16,685 nt of DNA from an uncultured Prevotella sp. (GTDB lineage: Bacteria; Bacteroidota; Bacteroidia; Bacteroidales; Bacteroidaceae), in NCBI GenBank assembly GCA_937892695.1, contig CALBJK010000060.1, positions 1 to 16,685 on the forward strand, written 5' to 3'. Below, one piece after another: positions 1 through 7,487 of this stretch. A model generated the notes under the pieces. That model worked only from the letters and a program-made list of their open reading frames with translations. It ran no database searches and was not told where the DNA came from. Numbering within the stretch: the first letter of the stretch is position 1; each line of letters starts with the position of its first letter. A program made the translations under genes and the position numbers.

Positions 1-3
1 CTG

Positions 4-35
4 CAAAGATAGACTATTATCCTTGAATTTGCAAA
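4..35 (-). promoter_or_regulatory. Bacteroidota-type promoter for a gene left of the window
   Basis: On the minus strand a perfect TAnnTTTG -7 element (TATCTTTG, complement of 4-11) lies 20 bases downstream of a TTTG -33 element (complement of 32-35). This matches the known Bacteroides primary sigma consensus in sequence and spacing. Transcription would run leftward out of the window, so the controlled gene is not visible. Confidence 0.7.
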
Positions 36-169
36 TGTATATTGGGAATATGTGTCAAAATTGATTGTTCTATTTCGGAACAAATGCCGTCCTCCATAAA
101 CCTTCGTTGCTCTTACTGAAACACCCTTGATAATCAATCGATTACAGACACGGTTGAAATGACATTGCA
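36..169. other. Intergenic stretch without a recognisable gene
   Basis: I see no coding region here. The only structure is a short palindrome, TAATC-AATC-GATTA, at about 131-144. It lies upstream of the leftward promoter at 4-35 and could be an operator, but nothing else supports that. Confidence 0.4.
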
Positions 170-238
170 AAACGCGGCATTTCATCGTCTGGAATGCCGC
201 GTTTCACGTTCTAATATGCCGCATATCGGAACGTGAAA
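170..238. repeat. Cluster of nested palindromes
   Basis: Two adjacent perfect inverted repeats are visible. The first has 12-base arms at 170-181 and 193-204 (AAACGCGGCATT and its complement) around an 11-base spacer. The second has 10-base arms at 202-211 and 229-238 (TTTCACGTTC and GAACGTGAAA), and its loop holds a third palindrome, ATATGC-C-GCATAT (214-226). The first two overlap by three bases, so they are partly exclusive folds. The core GCCGC/GCGGC recurs in all. No gene is nearby on this side, so this looks like a palindromic intergenic repeat or a binding-site cluster rather than a plain terminator. Confidence 0.65.
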
Positions 239-292
239 AGGGGCATATCAGGACACAGTGAGAAAATTGTCCTTTTTGTCGGATTATTGAAT

Positions 293-343
293 AAACAGAA
301 ATCCGCCCGCGACTCAATGCGAGTTGCGGGCGGATTTCTGTTT
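293..343. terminator. Strong bidirectional intrinsic terminator
   Basis: Perfect 18-base arms at 293-310 and 326-343 (AAACAGAAATCCGCCCGC and its complement) extend inward by one G-T wobble and four more pairs (312-315 with 321-324) to a five-base loop. The GC-rich core is flanked by A runs on one side and T runs on the other, so it can terminate in either direction. Read leftward, it lies about 60 bases beyond the stop codon of the 413-residue protein gene and should end that transcript. Confidence 0.88.
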
Positions 344-400
344 CTATATTTGTCCTCCTATATGCTAGCGGATGTCGCTTGGTCTGGCCAAGCCTCAGGT

Positions 401-1642
401 TTAGCGCAGTTTTACCGGTGTGAACACCTTTGATTTTGCAGCGGCCTTACGGCGTGTTCCGTTGAATTTCACCTTTGGCTTGGCGGACGCTTCTGCTGTG
501 TCTTGCGTGAAATCGCTTATCGCGCTCTTGTTGGCCGTGCTTGTCATGCTGACTTTCTTACCCTCGGGAGTTGTTCCTTCGAGTGTGAACGTGGCGTTGT
601 CTCCATCCACGCTTACAGTAACCGTGCCGTCCTTCACCAGTCCGTAGCAGGTGTTGCTGCCATTCTCGTCAAAATAGGTGTAATATGTTCCTATCGCACT
701 GTAAAAGTCGCCATATATGGGATACCATGTTCCTTCCATGAAATGGCCCGTATAGCTTTCTGGGCTTGTCAAGGTAACAGGCGTGTATGTGCCGGCGAGT
801 TTCGACAAGTCCATGTGCTTGCTGTAGGGAGTGAATATCTCGAAGTTGATCAGGCTGCCTTCCCCGACGACAAATCCGTCGTCGTCAAGCTCGCAGTTGT
901 AGAATGTCACGCTGTAGTTGCCGTATTTTTCGTCGCTGCTTGTCGTGTAGCGTCCTGAGGCATTGAGGTCTGTCAGGCTTACATCCTTGTCGAGTGGTAC
1001 GTAAGTGGTCGGGTCGCCATTGTCAAACTTCAGCTGACCGTCGTAGGTGAACTTCAGCGTCTCGTCTTCCTCACTGTTCAGTGTCACTGTCGCCTCTATT
1101 TTTGTTGTTAAGTTGTCCGTGTTCGTTACAGTGGCCTGTGCCGAGGCGAGGTCGTACTGGTAGCCTGTCACGTTGCCGTCGTCGTCATAGCCTGTGCATA
1201 CGAGGTAGACGCTTTCGCCTGAGTACAGGCTTTTGTCGGTCGTACTGTCAGACGACAGGTTGTAGGTTCCGTCGGCGATGGTGGCGGTGGTGTAGTTGTC
1301 CGACTTGTCAGCCATGAACAGCAGTCTTAAAAGGTGCTGTCCCACCTCGGTGGGCAGTCCTTCGGGAGTTATCTCGCCGTCGCTCAGGCACACCAGATAG
1401 GCTCCTTTGCCTATGCCGTAGGCGTCGCCGTAGTATATGTTCATGGTGTGCGTCACGTTTATTTCAGTAGCAGGCTTCTGTCCGCTGCTTTCTCCGAAGG
1501 TTATGCTGTCGATGTCTGCGCATGGAATCTCTGTGGTGGCTCCCGATTTCAGGTGTACAAACATGCTTTTCGTCAATGAGGCTTGCGCCATTGTGGCCAT
1601 TGTCGTTGCGGCCATTACTATGCTGAGTAAAAATCTTTTCAT
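401..1642 (-). CDS. Secreted beta-rich protein with two internal repeats
   Basis: This 413-residue protein begins with a clear Sec signal peptide (MKRFLLSIVMAATTMATMAQ, cleavage after about residue 20-21). Residues 29-50 carry the short motif VHLKSGATTEIPCADIDSITF, common near the N-terminus of Bacteroidales envelope proteins. The rest is beta-rich and appears duplicated: residues about 68-204 and 236-370 share an order of motifs (YYGD/KYGNYS, then a Y-D/C-Gly-rich strand, then DGTYNLS/AGTYTPV, then TATVTL/ATFTL). The C-terminus is short and basic (TRRKAAAKSK) without a classic sorting domain. It starts 20 bases after the 163-residue gene and is probably co-transcribed from the promoter at 2184-2191, ending at the terminator at 293-343. 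I do not recognise a named family; an extracytoplasmic binding or lipocalin-like role is only a guess. Confidence 0.8.
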   Translation of the reverse strand: MKRFLLSIVMAATTMATMAQASLTKSMFVHLKSGATTEIPCADIDSITFGESSGQKPATEINVTHTMNIYYGDAYGIGKGAYLVCLSDGEITPEGLPTEVGQHLLRLLFMADKSDNYTTATIADGTYNLSSDSTTDKSLYSGESVYLVCTGYDDDGNVTGYQYDLASAQATVTNTDNLTTKIEATVTLNSEEDETLKFTYDGQLKFDNGDPTTYVPLDKDVSLTDLNASGRYTTSSDEKYGNYSVTFYNCELDDDGFVVGEGSLINFEIFTPYSKHMDLSKLAGTYTPVTLTSPESYTGHFMEGTWYPIYGDFYSAIGTYYTYFDENGSNTCYGLVKDGTVTVSVDGDNATFTLEGTTPEGKKVSMTSTANKSAISDFTQDTAEASAKPKVKFNGTRRKAAAKSKVFTPVKLR

Positions 1643-1662
1643 CTTGTGTTCGTTTCTTTGTC

Positions 1663-2154
1663 TTATTTTTTGTTGAATTTCACCGTTTGGTTTCCTATCT
1701 TCAGTATGTACACACCCGGAACGAGCCGTGACACATCTATCAGTCCGCCGTCGAAACCGGCCTTTTTCATCTGGCTGCTGCCGTCGATTGAGTATATATC
1801 TACTGTCTCGCTGCCTTTCATCCCTTCCACGGCAATGGCTTTTCCACCGTTGACTGATCTCATCTTCAGCGTTCCTCTTTGTGTTTCTGTCGTTGCAATG
1901 CCGTTTGTCTGGTTCTCAAACGTTATGTGTTCGATTTCATCATACTGGAATTTCTTGCCTGTCGTGGCGTTTCCGGCGGTGTAAAACGTCAAGCCGTCAT
2001 TGCCAAACTCAATTTTTGTCGTCTGACTGAGCGGAAAATTACTGTTCCCGTCCTTTGTCTTAACCACAATGTTGTCGCCGTCGGCATTGGTTGTGACAGC
2101 TGCCGATGGAAGACAGAATGTGAGCAAAAGACCTAAAATTTGTACTTTTGTCAT
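1663..2154 (-). CDS. Small secreted protein with T9SS type A-like C-terminal domain
   Basis: This 163-residue product has a hydrophobic N-terminus (residues 4-20, TKVQILGLLLTFCLPSAAV) acting as a signal peptide. Residues 28-80 hold two strands-plus-motif units of the type 'vvktkdG...FPLSQTTKIEF' and 'kFQYDEIEHITFEN', frequent in small Bacteroidales secreted proteins. Residues about 95-163 resemble a T9SS type A sorting domain: VDIYSIDG, then LIDVSRLVPGVYILKIGNQTVKFNKK-like strands with the conserved PGVYILKI core. In known systems this domain is removed or anchored after translocation through the Por/T9SS outer-membrane complex. It is first in a leftward two-gene unit with the 413-residue protein gene. 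Family recognition is good for the tail; the function of the body is unknown. Confidence 0.82.
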   Translation of the reverse strand: MTKVQILGLLLTFCLPSAAVTTNADGDNIVVKTKDGNSNFPLSQTTKIEFGNDGLTFYTAGNATTGKKFQYDEIEHITFENQTNGIATTETQRGTLKMRSVNGGKAIAVEGMKGSETVDIYSIDGSSQMKKAGFDGGLIDVSRLVPGVYILKIGNQTVKFNKK

Positions 2155-2183
2155 TAAAACTAATCTTTTGTTGTTCTATATTG

Positions 2184-2210
2184 CAAAAGTATAAAGAATA
2201 TGTGTTATAA
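2184..2210 (-). promoter_or_regulatory. Promoter of the leftward secreted-protein pair
   Basis: The minus strand reads TACTTTTG (complement of 2184-2191), a match to TAnnTTTG, about 30 bases upstream of the start codon at 2154. The -33 region is a weaker TTTC-like match at roughly 20 bases distance. The surrounding DNA is very AT-rich. Confidence 0.55.
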
Positions 2211-2327
2211 AGAAATATTTGCTGTTTTTATTTCGTTTTAAACCTATTTTTTGTTTAAGCAGGTGTCTTCAATTGATTTTTGAAGAAAATCTTATAAAAA
2301 AGAAGATTAATTCTGTAGTTTTTAGAA

Positions 2328-2335
2328 TACCTTTG
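2328..2335 (+). promoter_or_regulatory. -7 element of the ECF sigma operon
   Basis: TACCTTTG matches the Bacteroidota TAnnTTTG -7 consensus and lies about 60 bases before the sigma-factor start codon at 2395. I see no good TTTG -33 element at the usual distance, so the promoter may be weak or need another factor. A small inverted repeat, AACGT-GCAGA-ACGTT, follows at about 2341-2355 in the leader. Confidence 0.5.
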
Positions 2336-2394
2336 CGTCTAACGTGCAGAACGTTCTTAAAAACAAAAAGTGAAACATAACGTGAAAAAAGACA

Positions 2395-2883
2395 ATGGAC
2401 ACAACAGAACAACAATTCGCTGAGACCATCCGTCAGCATAAGAGCACCATTTATACCGTGTGCTACATGTTCTCTAAGGACAACGACGAGGTGGGCGACA
2501 TGTTCCAGGATGTGCTCGTGAATCTATGGAAAGGCTACCAGAGCTTTCACGGCGAGAGCGACATAAAGACGTGGATATACCGCGTGGCTCTCAACACCTG
2601 TATCTCTATAGACCGCAAGAAGAAGCGGCGGAAGACCGTCCCGCTGTCGATGGACATCGACCTCTACCATGACAACGATGCCGACACCCGTCAGGTGAAG
2701 ATGCTCTATGACCGCATTACCCGTCTGGGACCTTTCGACAGGGCTATCATCCTGCTGTGGCTCGATGCCGTGCCATATGACGAGATAGCCCAGATAGTGG
2801 GCATAACTCCGAAGAACGTGTCGGTCAGGCTTGTCCGCATACGTGAAGAATTAAAGAAAATGAACAACAATCAAAACGACTAA
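2395..2883 (+). CDS. ECF-type RNA polymerase sigma factor
   Basis: This 162-residue protein has the two-domain layout of extracytoplasmic-function sigma-70 factors. Region 2 covers residues about 12-80, with YTVCYMFSKDNDEVGDMFQDV (the usual core-binding DA.DL.Q motif) and the -10-recognising segment ending in WIYRVALNTCISIDRKKKRR. Region 4 covers about 108-158 and carries the helix-turn-helix LGPFDRAIILLWLDAVPYDEIAQIVGIT followed by VRLVRIREELKK. Length fits the family. It is followed after five bases by a membrane protein gene, the normal place for an anti-sigma or sensor, and there is no FecR-type gene. The regulon cannot be told from the sequence; the nearby divergent secreted-protein operon and the beta-barrel gene are candidates. 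Confidence 0.93.
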   Translation: MDTTEQQFAETIRQHKSTIYTVCYMFSKDNDEVGDMFQDVLVNLWKGYQSFHGESDIKTWIYRVALNTCISIDRKKKRRKTVPLSMDIDLYHDNDADTRQVKMLYDRITRLGPFDRAIILLWLDAVPYDEIAQIVGITPKNVSVRLVRIREELKKMNNNQND

Positions 2884-2888
2884 CTACA

Positions 2889-3791
2889 ATGGAAACAACG
2901 ATAAACAACAACGAACTGGAGCAGATGCGCTTGCAGTTTGACACCTTGAAGCAGAAACTCAACGGCCAGGCGATTGTAGATGACAAGCTCATCCGCTCGG
3001 TGATGAAACGCAAGATGTCGTGGATACACCGCTACGTGTGGTGGCAAATGGTGGCAGGCGTGCCGGTGGCATGTCTCTTATGGGGCGCGTTGGCGTTGCA
3101 TTGGCACTTATCGCTGGCCCTTTACCTTTTCCTCGTCGCGGGGGTGGTCGCCTCGTCGGTATGCGACTATATTGTGAACCGGATGAAAGATTCCGACTGG
3201 GACAAGGCCAACCTGCTACAGACACGCGTCAAGCTGGCGAAGATGCTTAAGGTGAGGATGACGCAGTTCTGGGCTGGCATGATGTTCATTGTCGTGTTAA
3301 TGGTTTGGTTTTACATCGAATTCGCCAAATGCTCCAGTGACAAGATTGATGAGGTGGCCGGAATCATCGGCGGATCAATCGGCGCAGTGGTAGGCATAGT
3401 GTGCGGCTATAAGGTCCTTTCGAAGATGCAGCGCACCAACAAGGAGATAATCGGCCAGATAAACGAGATGACAGACCAAGGCGGCTCTGGCGCACCAGAG
3501 GAAAAAGATTCAAAGCCCAAAGGTGCGGGCGAATTGGAATTCAACGTTAAGTTCGACTTCAAGCGGATGGACAACATCGCCATTGCCCTCACCCTGCTGG
3601 CCTATTTCATCAACTACGAAGGGGATATGGCAAGCTTCGGCGATGCCTGGGGCGAGATCATAGGCGTTGTTGGTAAGGTCGCGTGGGCTGCCTCGTCGTT
3701 GCTCTTGTTAGCGGTGTTCGTCAGCAAGTCGCCCAAGTACAAGGACAAGACCGTGGCTCTGGTGGCATTGATTTTCAACCTGCTCCTGTGA
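2889..3791 (+). CDS. Multi-pass membrane protein, probable partner of the ECF sigma factor
   Basis: This is a 300-residue protein. Residues 1-45 form a hydrophilic, helical N-terminus (NNNELEQMRLQFDTLKQKL, then basic KRKMSWIHR), the part that would meet a sigma factor in the cytoplasm. Hydrophobic segments lie at about 48-70, 74-96, 126-146, 155-177, 229-242, 256-278 and 287-300. A Gly/Lys/Glu-rich loop (195-222) separates two halves. It lacks the zinc-binding HxxxCxxC of ZAS anti-sigma factors and any FecR domain. Pairing with the sigma gene across a five-base gap strongly suggests one operon, and Bacteroidales often encode such membrane proteins beside ECF genes; anti-sigma activity is inferred. 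The protein ends abruptly inside its last hydrophobic stretch (FNLLL, stop), right next to a pseudogene fragment, so a lost C-terminus is possible. Confidence 0.72.
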   Translation: METTINNNELEQMRLQFDTLKQKLNGQAIVDDKLIRSVMKRKMSWIHRYVWWQMVAGVPVACLLWGALALHWHLSLALYLFLVAGVVASSVCDYIVNRMKDSDWDKANLLQTRVKLAKMLKVRMTQFWAGMMFIVVLMVWFYIEFAKCSSDKIDEVAGIIGGSIGAVVGIVCGYKVLSKMQRTNKEIIGQINEMTDQGGSGAPEEKDSKPKGAGELEFNVKFDFKRMDNIAIALTLLAYFINYEGDMASFGDAWGEIIGVVGKVAWAASSLLLLAVFVSKSPKYKDKTVALVALIFNLLL

Positions 3792-3798
3792 GTGCCTT

Positions 3799-4028
3799 TC
3801 CCGACTACAAGGCTGGCGTGAGCGTCTTCTGCCGATGATTTACCAGAGCGGGTATCTGGCCATCAAGAAAGAGAACAGGCGGCGCAGCTCGTTCCTTCTC
3901 GACTTCCCCAACGACGAGATGAAGCGCTGTTCTCTTACTCTTGTGGCCAACAAATATCTGAAGGCTCAGGAGACAGCGTGAACAACTGGCTACAGGATGC
4001 CACCGATGCCTTGCAGGACGGAAACTGA
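3799..4028 (+). pseudogene. Remnant of an AAA-ATPase-like / PD-(D/E)XK nuclease family protein
   Basis: In one frame (3799-3981) the DNA reads ERLLPMIYQSGYLAIK, then FLLDFPNDEMKR, then LVANKYLKAQETA and a stop. This strongly resembles the 'LLYQSGYLTIK...YTLGFPNEEVK' region just before the C-terminal nuclease domain of the large Bacteroidota AAA-ATPase-like/PDDEXK_9 family (recalled, not searched). After a frame shift near 3978 the reading continues as NNWLQDATDALQDGN to a stop at 4026-4028, which fits the helix after that motif. No start codon, ATPase part or catalytic nuclease residues remain. It is a short, frameshifted relic wedged between the sigma-operon membrane gene and the leftward barrel gene. 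These genes are often multicopy in Bacteroidales, so this may mark an old insertion or recombination point. Confidence 0.7.
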
Positions 4029-4117
4029 ACAACAAGCTCGTTTCTCAGGAAAATGTATGTATTTGGGCGGAAATTTTTAGAATCCGCTTTTAATTGATAG
4101 TCGGTGAATCGCTTGTA

Positions 4118-6643
4118 TCAATTGCTTTGTCCATTGCTGTTGCCTCCCTTCACGTCATCGTTGCTGATGCTGCGTTCGACCTTCTTTACGCTGGCTTTCA
4201 GCTCGCCGAAACGGTAGCTCACGTTGATTCCGAAATAACGTTGGCAGTATTTGTTCCAGGTGTCTTGACGGAAGTTGAGGCTCTCCGTAAACGATGAACG
4301 TTTGCGGTATTTGGAAAAGATATTACTGGCGAAGGCCGATATAGAGAGCCGCTTTTTCATGAAACTCTTGGTGGCGTTAATATTGTAATAGAGATTACTG
4401 CTGCCTTTGCCTTGCAGCGTTATCCAAGGTGTCGATGCATTTGCGCCGAGGCTTATGCGCCAGTCGCAGGGCAGTGACTGCTGCAATACGCCGAAGCCCG
4501 TTATGTTCCATCCTGAGTTTTTCTGTCCGTGCCCGTCGTTATAGTAGGTGTATCCGCCGAATACGTTGGTGTAGAAGTTGGTCGTCGATGTTATGTTCCA
4601 GCTGAGATAGCCGCTGAAGTTTGCACTCCGTGTCTTGCCGATGTTGCGGTAGGTAGTGTAGAGCACGTTTTTGCCGGTAGGGTTCTCTACGCCGGCTATG
4701 TCTTTGTCGTTTATGAGCGATGCGTATCTCTCTATTCTGTTGTTTGTGAACGAGAAGCCGGCAGTGATGCTGAAGTTTAGCTTGGTCGAGAAGTTGTTGT
4801 AGCTGAGGTTTAGCTCGTGGCTCTTTTCGCTGTTCAGGTTGGGGTTGCCCTGCGATATGCTGTTGGGATTGCTGTCGTCGAGGTATGGGTTGAGAAACCA
4901 TATACCCGGTCGGTAGATGCGCATGTTGTAGCCCAGTCTGATGTTCTGCATGTCGGTGAGCTTATAGCCCATGCTGGCTGAAGGCACGAAGTCGTCGAAG
5001 TTCTTGCTGAAGTCGTCGCCCCGTCCAAGCTTGTATTCTACGTTCTGGAAGGTGTGCTCGTAGCGCATACCCAGACGTGCCGACACCTTTTTGAGCTTCA
5101 GTCCGTAGCCTACGTATCCGGCGAGGATGTCGTTGCGGTGGTTGTAGTGGGAACTGTAGTTCTCGTCAAAGGTGTAGTCGGTCTGTTCAGTCTGACGGGT
5201 GTAGCGGTCGTTTTCCGACTTGTTGTCGCGCAGGATGTACTTTACGCCAGTCTCCAGAGTGTGTATCTTGGCGATGGGTGTGGTGTAGTCGATCTGGAAG
5301 GTGTGCTCCGTGGTGCTCTGCTGGCCGTCATTACGCTGTATGGTCATGCGGCGGATGAAGTCTTGCCATTCCGGTGCGGCCTCCATGTCGTCGTAGTCGC
5401 TGAAGGAGTCGCTGCTGATAGGGTTGCTGTTTATCTTATACGAGAAGGTGAGCAGCCGCTCTTTCACGTTGCGGAATGTGTGCTGCAGGTCTATGCCTCC
5501 TTCGATGCTGTACCACGATCCGTCGCTGCGTGACAGCTGGGCATAGCTGTAGGTGTTGGCACCGGACAGCGGCGACGTGGCTGCCGTAGTTGTCCGGGCG
5601 TCCGACTTGTTGCCGCCGCCCCACAGTCCGAACGACGCTGTCACGAGGTTGAGCGAGTCTATCTCGTAACTGGCTTCGATGTTGCCGTACTGGAAGTTGC
5701 CATGTCCCTTGCTACTGCCGTCATATACGATGTCGGACGAGTTCTCGTCTGTCTCTCCCGTGGTCTTGCGGGTGCCGCCGTTGTAGTTGCGTGGTGAGCT
5801 ATTGTAGCTGTAGTTGTAGCGTGCGCTGACTGTGAGCTTGCCGGCCTTTATCGTGCCGAAGAACCCTCCTCCGCCACCTCTGTTGTTTCCGGAGCCGTTA
5901 ACGGTGACGGTGTAGCCATCGAATCCAGACCCGACGGTGATGATGTTGAGGATTCCGCCCACGCCCTCGGCATCGTATTTCGGCCCGGGATTGGTTATCA
6001 CTTCAATCTTCTTTATGCTGTTGGCCGGCATACTCTTGAGCACTTCTTTGGGATTGTTTGACATCAGATTGTTGGGTTTGCCGTTGACGTAAACCTTAAA
6101 TGACGTGTTGCCGTTGAGGCGTATGCTCTCTTCGCCGTCGACAGTCACGAGCGGCACCTTGCGCAGCATATCCAGCACGTTGTTGGTCTTAGAGTCGGGA
6201 TCGTTCTCGATGTCGTACTCGATCTTGTCTATGTCCGATTTGACGAGCGGTTTCTGCATTACTACCTCTACGCCCTTCAGCGTAGTGTGGGCATCGGTGG
6301 CGAAAAGTGTGCCGAGGTCTATCTCTCTCTTTCCCTTAGTCACGTCGATGTCGCGGGTCACTGTGGTGCGTCCCAGCGAATAAAGCGTCACACGGTAGCT
6401 GCCCGTTCCGGTGAGCTGTACGTTGAAACGTCCCTTGTCGTCGGTGACGGCCTTTTTCAGAATATTTGCCGGATTGTCTTTCCTGCTTACCGATACTGTG
6501 GCGTATGCTTCGCCTTCGCGGGTGAGCGAGTCGACGAGCACACCTTTTACTGTGAACCGGTCAGTGTTGTTGCCGGGCGCTGCGTATGCAGTGGCTGTAG
6601 TGCAGCATACTGCTGCCGCAGCCAATATATATTGTATGGCCAT
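4118..6643 (-). CDS. Outer-membrane beta-barrel protein with N-terminal carboxypeptidase-regulatory and plug-like domains
   Basis: This 841-residue protein starts with a signal peptide (MAIQYILAAAAVCCTTATAYA, cleavage near residue 21-22). Residues about 30-112 form a carboxypeptidase-regulatory-like beta-sandwich (FTVKGVLVDSLTREGEAYATVSV). Residues 125-237 resemble a TonB-dependent receptor plug: IEYDIENDPDSKTNNVLDML, RKVPLVTVDGEESIRLNG, VYVNGKP, IKKIEVITNPGPKYDAEG and GGILNIIT. The rest is a barrel of alternating strands, ending in FGINVSYRFGELKASVKKV plus a hydrophilic Asn/Gly/Ser tail (NDDVKGGNSNGQSN). This is the architecture of the 'outer membrane beta-barrel family protein' (OMP_b-brl_3 type) of Bacteroidota rather than SusC: it is shorter, with no SusD partner adjacent. 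I see no clear TonB box. The substrate is unknown. It is transcribed alone, divergently from the TlpA gene. Confidence 0.88.
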   Translation of the reverse strand: MAIQYILAAAAVCCTTATAYAAPGNNTDRFTVKGVLVDSLTREGEAYATVSVSRKDNPANILKKAVTDDKGRFNVQLTGTGSYRVTLYSLGRTTVTRDIDVTKGKREIDLGTLFATDAHTTLKGVEVVMQKPLVKSDIDKIEYDIENDPDSKTNNVLDMLRKVPLVTVDGEESIRLNGNTSFKVYVNGKPNNLMSNNPKEVLKSMPANSIKKIEVITNPGPKYDAEGVGGILNIITVGSGFDGYTVTVNGSGNNRGGGGGFFGTIKAGKLTVSARYNYSYNSSPRNYNGGTRKTTGETDENSSDIVYDGSSKGHGNFQYGNIEASYEIDSLNLVTASFGLWGGGNKSDARTTTAATSPLSGANTYSYAQLSRSDGSWYSIEGGIDLQHTFRNVKERLLTFSYKINSNPISSDSFSDYDDMEAAPEWQDFIRRMTIQRNDGQQSTTEHTFQIDYTTPIAKIHTLETGVKYILRDNKSENDRYTRQTEQTDYTFDENYSSHYNHRNDILAGYVGYGLKLKKVSARLGMRYEHTFQNVEYKLGRGDDFSKNFDDFVPSASMGYKLTDMQNIRLGYNMRIYRPGIWFLNPYLDDSNPNSISQGNPNLNSEKSHELNLSYNNFSTKLNFSITAGFSFTNNRIERYASLINDKDIAGVENPTGKNVLYTTYRNIGKTRSANFSGYLSWNITSTTNFYTNVFGGYTYYNDGHGQKNSGWNITGFGVLQQSLPCDWRISLGANASTPWITLQGKGSSNLYYNINATKSFMKKRLSISAFASNIFSKYRKRSSFTESLNFRQDTWNKYCQRYFGINVSYRFGELKASVKKVERSISNDDVKGGNSNGQSN

Positions 6644-6743
6644 GTTTGTCTGATTTTTGTTTTTGATTTAAGGTGGAACTATATAGTTTGCGTCTTTTAT
6701 AGATTTCCTCCACCAGATTTCTCTTAAAAACGTATTTGAAAGA

Positions 6744-6775
6744 CAAAGGTAAGTTGTTTCCCCCGTTATACGAAA
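6744..6775 (-). promoter_or_regulatory. Promoter of the beta-barrel gene
   Basis: The minus strand reads TACCTTTG (complement of 6744-6751), a good -7 element, with a TTTC/TTCG near-match to the -33 element about 20 bases upstream. The start codon is about 100 bases downstream, so the leader is of moderate length. Confidence 0.6.
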
Positions 6776-6865
6776 CTTTTTGCCCTTTGATTTACGCATT
6801 TTATACTTTTTCTTCAATCTTGTTATTTTCTTGTTAAAAAGTTTTCCCATTCTGATTTAATTTTC

Positions 6866-6873
6866 TACTTTTG
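6866..6873 (+). promoter_or_regulatory. -7 element of the TlpA-led operon
   Basis: TACTTTTG matches TAnnTTTG and lies about 95 bases before the ATG at 6970. The -33 region (about 6842-6846, TTTTC) is only a partial match. The leader contains a small hairpin, CGTTG-ATA-CAACG (6925-6937), after a T run. The rest of the 326-base divergent region (6644-6969) is AT-rich and holds no gene I can see. Confidence 0.55.
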
Positions 6874-6969
6874 CAAAGTGCAACGATAAACTATTGTTTT
6901 CTGAATAAAGTTTCGGGTTTTTTGCGTTGATACAACGTTTTGGTAAAAAGAAATAGTGAACATATATTT

Positions 6970-7455
6970 ATGAAGAAAGTTTTATTGACATTGGCATTGT
7001 TCCTTGGTGTCGTTATGGCAGCCGAGGCACAGCTTCCGTCTGTAACGCTCAAGAGCATCGACGGAAAGACTGTAAGAACCGACACATTGTCTAACGGTGG
7101 CAAACCTTTTATCATCGACTTTTTCGCCACCTGGTGCAAACCTTGCAACCGCGAACTGAGTGCCATTGCCGAAGTCTACGACGAATGGCAGGAGGAGACC
7201 GGCGTGAAAGTCATCGCCGTGTCCATCGACCAGGCACAGAATATAAACAAGGTGAAACCGCTTGTCGACAACCACGGCTGGCCCTACGAGGTGCTGCTCG
7301 ATCCTAACAGCGACTTCAAACGCGCTCTCGGAGCACAGATGATTCCTTACACCATCATTGTCGACGGCAAGGGCAACATCGTCTACAAGCACAACGGCTA
7401 TACCGACGGTGCCGAAGAGGAACTCATCAAGAAAGTAAGAGAACTGGTCAAGTAA
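6970..7455 (+). CDS. TlpA-family periplasmic thiol-disulfide oxidoreductase
   Basis: This 161-residue protein has a signal peptide (MKKVLLTLALFLGVVMAAEA, cleavage near residue 20). Nearly all the mature part is a thioredoxin fold: LPSVTLKSIDGKTV, then DFFATWCKPCNRELSAI with the active-site pair C56-C59, then a strand with VKVIAVSID, and the cis-proline loop MIPYTIIVDGKGNIV (P126). These are hallmarks of the TlpA/ResA/AhpC-TSA-like group. Such proteins reduce or isomerise disulfides in the periplasm using electrons from a membrane donor. The ATG at 6970 is preferred over an in-frame TTG at 6940, because only it puts the signal peptide at the N-terminus. The gene leads a rightward cluster of envelope proteins, two with Omp28 thioredoxin-like domains, which suggests a dedicated redox role there. 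I see no second CxxC. Confidence 0.93.
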   Translation: MKKVLLTLALFLGVVMAAEAQLPSVTLKSIDGKTVRTDTLSNGGKPFIIDFFATWCKPCNRELSAIAEVYDEWQEETGVKVIAVSIDQAQNINKVKPLVDNHGWPYEVLLDPNSDFKRALGAQMIPYTIIVDGKGNIVYKHNGYTDGAEEELIKKVRELVK

Positions 7456-7487
7456 GCCACGACGGCCGATCCTTTAAACATCTATAA

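Noticed and set aside
233..433. Rightward 66-codon frame over the left intergenic region
   Set aside because: It runs through the perfect terminator at 293-343 and into the antisense of the 413-residue protein gene. It has no recognisable motif.
4118..6643. SusC-type nutrient receptor
   Set aside because: Too short for SusC, with no SusD gene beside it and no glycan enzymes. The strand pattern and Asn/Gly-rich end fit the OMP_b-brl_3 group better.
6940..6969. TTG start adding ten residues to the TlpA-type protein
   Set aside because: It would put charged residues ahead of a complete signal peptide. ATG 6970 gives the standard layout.
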